Shown in pieces: positions 55,870 through 64,000 of a stretch of DNA of 64,000 nt (position 1 is its first letter; each line of letters begins with the position of its first letter). This DNA is from Nematostella vectensis (Eukaryota; Cnidaria; Anthozoa; Actiniaria; Edwardsiidae). The notes beneath the pieces are model-generated. The model searched no databases and had not been told where the DNA came from. It worked only from the letters and a program-made list of their open reading frames with translations. The stretch lies in NCBI RefSeq assembly GCF_932526225.1, contig NC_064034.1, positions 1,970,001-2,034,000 on the forward strand, read 5' to 3'. Both the position numbers and the translations under genes were made by a program.

Positions 55870-58800
55870 ATGGATGACGAGTATGATGTAATTGTTCTTG
55901 GCACTGGTTTAAAGGTTTGTTTGATAATTGGTCATCCTTTGAGTCCTAGCATACGAGCATGGCGCAACGATCCCCAAGCATTTCCCTCTTTCTAAGTGTA
56001 CACAAATTTACTATGTCCTGACTCAAAAGATTTGTTATCAGATATGGTGATAGTTTTAGTGATAGTTCTTATTTAGCTGTGAATTTGTATATCATTTTAG
56101 CTTGCAAAACCGGCGGGGTACAAGAATGATTTTCAATGGTTTGGTGTTTGATCGCATGGTTACATCTGGGGGTTTGCTCGTCGATCTATGGGCTAATAAT
56201 GCAATAATTCATGCCTCGATATAAGCTTGCTAGTCCATAGGAAACTAGATCAACTGTATCAAGGTTCTCGACTAAAAATATATCCATTTAAAAGTACTTA
56301 CAGTAGCAGAGCAGTTGCCTTAAAAAACGCTATCGATACGACACGAGTTTATAAAACTTTAACTTTATTTTTATAAAAAATGCAAGCCACCCTATTCACA
56401 CTGTTAGCTTTCCTTGCCTGTTATACTTTTTAATGCTCGTTGATAATGTATAGTTGTGCCTTTCTCAAAGTATATGAGATATTCCCCTATTTCATTAATT
56501 TGTTATCAGTTATTGGACTTCCCGTTATTTTAACAGGTATTATATAAGTGTTTTCCTTATACAGTACATTATTACACTCAATTTTCGCGACGTCAAAATT
56601 TCGCGATTTTTGAGATGGCGATATTTGTGTAATATTGCCAACAGCCACACCCGCCACAATTGTAAATAAATCTGCTTTGATACCTAGTCCTTTATAGGAG
56701 ATTGTGGCTCTGACTTAAAGTCTATAAGCGGTTTCTCCTTTCTATAAGAGACTATAGGTTCATTAAAGATTCTAGCCGTATGAGGCTGAGATCCGTGATA
56801 AGTTGCCAGTTTTTTATTAGAATCTTTAGAAGATTCTGTTTAGCCTGGTGGAACCTCATGACAAAATGTTTAGATTCGTTTATTAGATGCCATGTTTGCC
56901 TCAAAACGCATTTTGCCTGTCCGTGAATTCAACACTCGCTGTTATGTATGTTGTGAAATCGCGTAACCGTATCTAGAATAAGTTGTGGATTTCGGCTTAG
57001 AAGGTGGCAAGTGAGGAATTTGTTCTCAACGGACGTAGGCCATCTCCCTAGACACAAACCCTTCTTATAACTAAGAGGGTGGCAAGAGGAGGGAATGCGT
57101 GTACTGAAAAGTTTCAGTAAGCTATGGACATCAAGGGTATTTAAATTCATGAATCTTTCGCCCTTTTATAGACTTCTGATGAAGTAAATAAAGTGCGTAG
57201 TGTCTTTGAGGTTACTCCTTTGCTTGGGCATTATATGCCGCAGAAATGGATCTATGGAGGACGATATACGCTAGACGGGGTTTATGAGGCGACAAAAACC
57301 TTTAGGTGACATATTATATGTCTTTGTGGTGGAATTTGTCGTTCTTCAATGTTTCACGTCTATAGGAGCGTTGCTTGACCTGACATAAGCGCTTTCTTTG
57401 TGCATGTTAAGTTTCTTAGAGTTATTTAGTACCTATCTGCAGTACAGCTCACTCCTGTTTTAATATATTTCTTAAAATCAAACAGGAAGATTTGAGGCTG
57501 CCGAGAATCGCCACTGTAACTCGTAGAATTCAAAGTGCACTTTGGCTAAATCTGGCTTTTTCTGAGAGAGGGCTCGCTCATCTCGTCTAAGGTGCCTTCC
57601 GATGTCATCGTTTAATGAAAAATCGGCGGGCGGTTTATAGCATTTACAAGGCAGGTTTCGGACTCTTGATGAAGAGACCTTCGTCAGTTGTTTTTCGCTA
57701 GGTTGCTAATGAGAACTTCGTAAAGTATGCTCGATTAGCGGATTGTGACAGGAAGTCACGGGCCCGTTTATAAATCAGAGGTCGGGCGAATCTTTAATTG
57801 AAGTGACTAGTCGGTGATTGGCTAATTAGCGTTTTACACTATTTCGATCCGCGTCATTTTAAGGTAGGCTATGTTTTCGAAAACAAAAGGCCTATTGTCG
57901 GTGACAGGGTCGCATGGTAGTGCTATTGTTAAACCATAGGAAGCAAAAATAGACAGATATTTGTATCAGGAAGATTTTTGCGTTCCCTCGACTTGTCTTT
58001 ATCTTTGGGATTTCCTATTTTTGTAAAAACCGGATCACAATTTATCCACACTATGCAAACAAGGTATCAAATTAATCATTATAAAAGAGAGAATCCACCT
58101 ATGTTTGTTATTTGGGGTTTAAAAGTAAACTTTTTTAAAAATGGCAGTAAAACCTAAAACGATATATAGGTGTCTTTGGCAGAATTTAGGTACCATACCC
58201 TGTGAGTGAAAACTGACGCTAGATGTCTTATCTCAATCAGAACATGCTTGTTAACAATAGTTTGTCTTCGATTTTTGATATCTAGTTTCATTTAAAAGCA
58301 ATTGTATTTCAAAGTTACAGTATGCAAATTTCGGCCATATCCGGCGATCAAACTCCGATAACTTTTGATGGATTTAGAATTTTAATAGCTGTACACACAC
58401 TTTTGTTAGCGAGGTATTGCTCAGTCGACCTGCCAAATCCCATCCGTAGATCCGCTATTGGGTTACCCTGGAGACAATTATAGTTAGGGTTATCATAGAT
58501 ACCTTTGCAGCATATATTTAAATGCTTTTTTTGCCCTTCCTGCAGGAATGTATCTTAAGTGGTGCTCTGTCAGTAGCTGGAAAGAAGGTTCTTCATATGG
58601 ACAGGGAAAAGTTCTACGGCGGTGAAACTGCCTCTCTTACACCACTCTCCCAGGTAAAAACTATTGTTGCCCCAAAGCTTTAAAAATAATAGTAACAACT
58701 ACAACTTCGACAACAATAACAAATCCAGCCGATGATGATGCCTATACCATGCGGCAGTTTGTGCATTTAGCTAATGACAACCCTGTTATTATATTTTTCC

Positions 58801-61800
58801 ATAGTTATTTGATAAGTTCAACCGATCTATGCCCAAGGAAGAGATTGAAAAAAGATTCGGTAGAGAGCGGGATTGGAATGTGGATTTAGTTCCCAAGTTT
58901 ATCATGGCAGGAGGTAAAAGAACTTCTTGTTATTTTCTTAATCTATTGGTCTTTTTTATATGAATTTTTAAACTTCAACAATGAATGCAGGGTTTGCCTT
59001 GTTTTTTTTTTTCTGATTCTTACCAGCACCGGTTACCTGTCCCATCACCTCCAGCCTGCCTCACTCCTCTCCCCCTCTCAGCTGTTTCCCTCCACAGCAT
59101 TTTTAGCCTCCCTCACTTTCACTTTCCCTCAGTGCAGTGTTGATAATGCTGCTTCTCCCTAGTGTCTGTGGCCTATCATTTTCCGTTTTCTCAAGTAAAG
59201 TCTTGTCTTGCCCATTACCTGCTGTATATATCTTATCTTATCTAATTTCTTTTTTTAGTATTTTTTTTATATCAGGGCTCATAGTAATTGGCTATCCGCT
59301 GTTGTGGTGTTCCATCCATATCTACATTATTTTGCCGTGGGAAAGATAATGAATTAAATTAAATTTCTTTTCTTCACTTCATTGATTAATGGTTTGACAT
59401 ATGCCTTTTGTAACAGCTCTTCTGTGTACCTACTGTATGATCTTCCCATGGCACTAGCAAGATCTTTCTCAGGCACTTGTTTTGGAAAGCATTGAGCATT
59501 TTCTTTTCTATTTTGTTCATTCTCACAACCATGGGCTTTTCTAAGCTTTTCAAAAATTATAGTCTCCAGTTTTGTTATCCTTTGTTTTTAGTCAAATTGC
59601 ATTTGACAGAGTGAGGTCTGTCAGGTTTTTTCTTCCCTCTCACTGTCAGTCATGACAAGCCTCAGTGAGCACCCTGTTGTGAATGCCACATTTTTTAGAA
59701 TTATATATTTGCTTCAACCATGCTTTTACATGCTTCAGGAAACCTGGTAAAGATTCTGATTGGCAGTGGAGTAACGCGCTACCTAGAGTTCAAGAGTATT
59801 GGGGGAAGCTATGTCTATAGGGGCAACAAGATCTATAAAGTCCCTTGCGATGAAAAAGAGGCTCTAAACTCTAGTCTTATGGGACTATTTGAGAAGAGAC
59901 GATTTCGAAACTTTCTTAAATGGGCCCAAGAATTTGACATTGAAAACCCGAATACTTGGGAAGGTTTGTATATATTATGTTTTTATAAATTATTTAGACT
60001 TATTACTTGCTGTAACCTTTTTGAGTTGAATTTCTTGTGTGCAAAATTCTTTAGGGGCTGGCTAACAGTATGTCAGTTTGTATGGGAAGGGGGTACTGTC
60101 CCCTTTTACTTACAGTATGTCAGTTTGTATGGGAATGGGGGACACTGTCCCCTTTTACTTACAGTATGTCAGTTTGTTTGGGGATGGGGGGTACTGTCCC
60201 CTTTTACTTACAGTATGTCAGTTTGTATGGGGATGGGGGTACTGTCCCCTTTTACTTACAGTATGTCAGTTTGTATGGGGGTGGGGGGCACTGTCCCCTT
60301 TTACTTACAGTATGTCAGTTTGTATGGGGATGGGGGGCACTGTCCCCTTTTACTTACAGTATGTCAGTTTGTATGGGGATGGGGGTACTGTCCCCTTTTA
60401 CTTACAGTATGTCAGTTTGTATGGGGATGGGGGGCACTGTCCCCTTTTACTCACAGTATGTCAGTTTGTATGGGGATAGGGGGTACTGTCCCCTTTTACT
60501 TACAGTATGTCAGTTTGTATGGGGATAGGGTGTACTGTCCCCTTTTACTTACAGTATGTCAGTTTGTATGGGGATGGGGGCACTGTTCCCTTTTACTCAC
60601 AGTATGTCAGTTTGTATCGGGATGGGGGGCACTGTCCCCTTTTACTTACAGTATGTCAGTTTGTATGGGGATAGGGGGCACTGTTCCCTTTTACTTACAG
60701 TATGTCAGTTTGTATGGGGATAAGGGGCACTGTCCCCTTTTACTTACAGTATGTCAGTTTGTATGGGGATGGGGGGCACTGTCCCCTTTTACTTACAGTA
60801 TGTCAGTTTGTATGGGAAGGGGGTACTGTCCCCTTTTACTTACAGTATGTCAGTTTGTATGGGGATGGGGGGCACTGTCCCCTTTTACTTACAGTATGTC
60901 AGTTTGTATGGGGATGGGGGGCACTGTTCTCTTTTACTTACAGTATGTCAGTTTGTATGGGGATGGGGGCACTGTCCCCTTCTACTTACAGTATGTCAGT
61001 TTGTATAGGGATGGGGGCACTGTCCCCTTTTACTTACAGTATGTCAGTTTGTATGGGGATGGGGGCACTGTCCCCTTCTACTTACAGTATGTCAGTTTGT
61101 ATGGGGATGGGGGCACTGTCCCCTTCTACTTACAGTATGTCAGTTTGTATAGGGATGGGGGCACTGTCCCCTTCTACTTACAGTATGTCAGTTTGTATGG
61201 GGATGGGGGGCACTGTCCCCTTCTACTTACAGTATTTCAGTTTGTATGGGAAGGGGGCACTGTCCCCTTCTACTTACAGTATGTCAGTTTGTATGGGGAT
61301 GGGGGGCACTGTCCTCTTTTACTTACAGTATGTCAGTTTGTATGGGTATTTGGGGTACTGTCCCCTTTTACTTACAGTATGTCAGTTTGTATGGGAAGGG
61401 GGTACTGTCCCCTTTTACTTACAGTATGTCAGTTTGTATGGGAAGGGGGTACTGTCCCCTTTTACTTACAGTATGTCAGTTTGTATGGGGATGGGGGGCA
61501 CTGCCCCCTTTTACTTACAGTATGTCAGTTTGTATGGGAAGGGGGCACTGTTCCCTTTTACTTACAGTATGTCAGTTTGCATGGGGATGGGGGCACTGTC
61601 CCCTTTTACTTACAGTATGTCAGTTTGTATGGGGATAGGGTGTACTGTCCCCTTTTACTTACAGTATGTCAGTTTGTATGGGGATGTGGGGCACTGTCCC
61701 CTTTTACTTACAGTATGTCAGTTTGTATAGGGATGGGGGGCACTGTCCCCTTTTACTTACAGTATGTCAGTTTGTATGGGGATGTGGGGCACTGTCCCCT

Positions 61801-63649
61801 TTTACTTACAGTATGTCAGTTTGTATAGGGATGGGGGGCACTGTCCCCTTTTACTTACAGTATGTCAGTTTGTATGGGGATGGGGGCACTGTCCCCTTTT
61901 ACTTACAGTATGTCAGTTTGTATAGGGATGGGGGCACTGTCCCCTTCTACTTACAGTATGTCAGTTTGTATGGGGGTGGGGGGCACTGTCCTCTTTTACT
62001 TACAGTATGTCAGTTTGTATGGGGATGGGGGGTACTGTCCCCTTTTACTTACAGTATGTCAGTTTGTATGGGGATGGGGCACTGTCCCCTTTTACTCACA
62101 GTATGTCAGGTTGTATTGGGGTGGGGGGCAATGTCCCCTTTTACTTACAGTATGTCAGTTTGTATGGGGATGGGGGGCACTGTCCCCTTTTACTTACAGT
62201 ATGTCAGTTTGTATGGGGATGGGGGCACTGTCCCCTTCTACTTACAGTATGTCAGTTTGTATGGGGATGGGGGCACTGTCCCCTTCTACTTACAGTATGT
62301 CAGTTTTTATGGGAAGGGGGCACTGTCCCCTTTTACTTACAGTATGTCAGTTTGTGAGGGGATGGGGGCACTGTCCCCTTTTACTTACAGTATGTCAGTT
62401 TGTATGGGGATAAGGGGCACTGTCCCATTTCACAATTTGTTTTATAGTTTGTAGAGGGACGGGTAGAGGAGCACTGTCCATATTTACTGAAAGCATGCAC
62501 TGCCCTCTCCCCCTAGACCCATCACTTGTACTCTAGGGAATGGGGAAAGGTGAGAGCTCCCTTATACTCAGAGTGTTAGTTTAAAAGTTAGTTTGCTCAC
62601 AGTATGTCAGATTGTATTTTTACTGAATCTAGTAAAATGGAATTTGTTTGTATCAGGAATTGACCCCCAAAAGAACACAATGACTGGGGTCTATCTAAAA
62701 TTTGGCTTGGATGCTAACACTGCAGACTTTGTGGGGCATGCCATAGCACTGGAAATTAATGACAGGTGGGAAGACTTGGCCTCAATGCAATGGCTTGAAG
62801 TACATAGCTCTAAATGATATTTTGTTTGTTTGTCACAGTTACAAAGATCAACCATTTGGACAAACAGTGGAAAAAATTAAACTCTACAAGTAAGCAGTTC
62901 AAAATACAATAAAAAAAACTTCAGACACAGAGCTACGGAGGGGAATGAATACTTGATCTCCCTGATCTTGTCCCCTGTTAAACCATCAATTTTGTTGTTA
63001 ATACTAGGGGGGGAAAGCTTTATTACTGTTATTGTAACTATTGTTATTATTTTTAATTAATAGAAACATAAGTTTGTTATATCCAGTCGTATTTGGGACT
63101 GTTATGAAATATATAACAGATGTATATACCAATTTGCTATAAATCTGTATGACCTTAAAAGCTAAGTTTAAATAGTAATGTGCTGTTTGTTCTCTGTGCT
63201 TGCTAAGTGAATCCCTTTCGAGATATGGAAAGTCCCCTTACCTCTACCCCTTGTATGGGCTTGGTGAAATTCCTCAAGGATTCGCAAGGTTGAGTGCCAT
63301 CTATGGGGGCACCTATATGTTGGATAAGCCAATAGAAGCTATTGTGTACGATGACGAGGGTGTGGTGAAGGGTGTTACCTCTCAAGGCGAGACTGCAAGG
63401 GCTAAGATTGTTCTGGGTGACTCCTCATACTTTCCAGATAAAGTCAAGAAAGTTGGTCAGGTAAAAAACCAATGTTACTGCTTTTAGATTGTTGTGAATA
63501 TCAGTAAAGCCTACAGTAACTGTTTGGTAATTTGTGCCTCTTTCAGGTTGTTCGCTGCATCTGTCTATTAAACCATCCTATCCCTAATACAGCTGATGCT
63601 CCATCATGCCAAATTATAATTCCTCAAAATCAAGTGAATAGAAAGCATG
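55870..63649 (+). CDS. GDI: Rab GDP-dissociation inhibitor, 5' eight exons (3' end outside the window)
   Basis: Exons: 55870-55914, 58546-58653, 58805-58913, 59739-59963, 62657-62765, 62839-62889, 63208-63460, 63547-63649. These total 1003 nt, about 334 of an expected 445 or so residues; the last donor (GTAAGT) runs to a further exon beyond 64000. GDI/REP conserved regions are plain: N-terminal [82 protein letters not shown] followed by [12 protein letters not shown], and [15 protein letters not shown] extracts prenylated, GDP-bound Rab GTPases from membranes and returns them to donor membranes. GDI is preferred over REP because spacing and sequence follow vertebrate GDI1/GDI2 throughout; invertebrates usually have one copy. 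Exon 4 is separated from exon 5 by a 2.7-kb intron filled with a minisatellite. Confidence 0.96.
60065..62445. repeat. 49-bp minisatellite with acceptor-like units, GDI intron 4
   Basis: About 49 copies of a 48-50-bp unit: CAGTATGTCAGTTTGTATGG, GGATGGGGGGCACTGTCCCC, TTTTACTTA. On the transcribed strand each has CCCCTTTTACTTACAG, a good 3' splice site, and TCAGTTTGTATGG, which resembles the true exon-4 donor AAG|GTTTGTAT. The GGGGCACTGTCCCC part can form a hairpin. No stop codon occurs for about 1.9 kb after exon 4 in its own frame. Confidence 0.97.
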
Positions 63650-63891
63650 GTAAGTAAAGGCAATCACTAGGCGAATTTATTGAATGAAGATTTTGCACAT
63701 TTTTAGATAATTATGCAAAATACATGTTGTGCAACAATGTGATCAATTGTGGTGCGTATTTTTAATTTATTTAATTTTTGTGACAGAAAAAATAGCTAAA
63801 ATTTGACATGCTCGACTGGGCTTGTCAAACGGTTCAAAACAAGCGCTGATAAAATTAATTTTAGTACTTCCGTAGTGCTCTGCGAGCCACA

Positions 63892-63960
63892 GGGCTTAGT
63901 GGTTAGATCAATGGACTAGCGATCTTTAGGTCAGGTGTTTGAATCCCACTGGAAAAAAAT
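63892..63960 (+). repeat. tRNA-derived SINE-like sequence with A and B boxes
   Basis: GGGCTTAGTGG (63892-63902) fits the pol III A box and TGTTTGAATCC (63936-63946) fits the B box at 9 of 11 positions, with spacing typical of tRNA. The anticodon arm does not fold as a clean tRNA, so this is more likely a tRNA-derived SINE or decayed tRNA than an active gene. It lies in the intron after GDI exon 8 and is followed by an A run. Confidence 0.5.
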
Positions 63961-64000
63961 TATATATTCTTATCAATCTTATATCGTTTAATAATACTAA

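Noticed and set aside
60070..62454. Long ORFs with [13 protein letters not shown] repeats
   Set aside because: Intronic 49-bp array of the GDI gene; only 59739-59963 is supported as exon.
63860..63960. Functional tRNA gene
   Set aside because: A and B boxes are present, but the anticodon stem does not pair cleanly and the U before the anticodon is missing.

Overview
The window is animal nuclear DNA. It has spliced genes with many short exons and GT-AG introns, divergent and convergent gene pairs, polyadenylation signals, no rRNA and no bacterial-style operons. A non-bilaterian animal, most likely a cnidarian such as a sea anemone, fits best: the proteins are close to vertebrate orthologues, the exon-intron structure is dense and vertebrate-like, and the DNA transposon and MITE load is high. 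The species is inferred, not proven.

Layout. At 0-5.7 kb there is a 21-bp minisatellite, a three-exon gene for a small acidic protein with a possible permuted-papain fold (2475-3348, +), and a Gremlin/DAN-type secreted BMP antagonist (5109-5663, -). At 9.1-25.2 kb on the minus strand is a complete TBK1/IKK-epsilon-like kinase, modelled here as 23 exons and 762 aa. One of its introns hosts a 3.7-kb terminal-inverted-repeat transposon with a decayed RecQ helicase and a decayed zinc-finger gene. A single-exon short-chain dehydrogenase (25585-26376, +) is divergent from TBK1. At 27.8-55.2 kb on the minus strand is a complete exportin-T (XPOT), modelled as 37 exons and 953 aa; all phases join without a break. 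Divergent from XPOT is a Rab GDP-dissociation inhibitor (GDI, 55870 onward, +), of which eight exons lie in the window and the 3' end is cut off.

Two things stand out. First, about a quarter of the window is tandem minisatellite, mostly in introns, and several arrays start exactly at an exon edge. Their repeat units carry copies of the neighbouring exon's last or first codons together with its splice site or stop codon. In TBK1 the only donor I can find that keeps the frame lies inside the first unit of a 27-bp, frame-preserving array. Second, two elements in different introns share TAGCCT-type termini and exact 9-bp target duplications. They appear to be one DNA-transposon family, and the longer one carries a RecQ-like helicase.

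XPOT followed by TBK1 in the same orientation is also the human arrangement on chromosome 12, so the window appears to preserve ancient microsynteny. The genes are otherwise functionally unrelated: tRNA export, innate-immune/autophagy kinase signalling, Rab recycling, BMP antagonism and an oxidoreductase.
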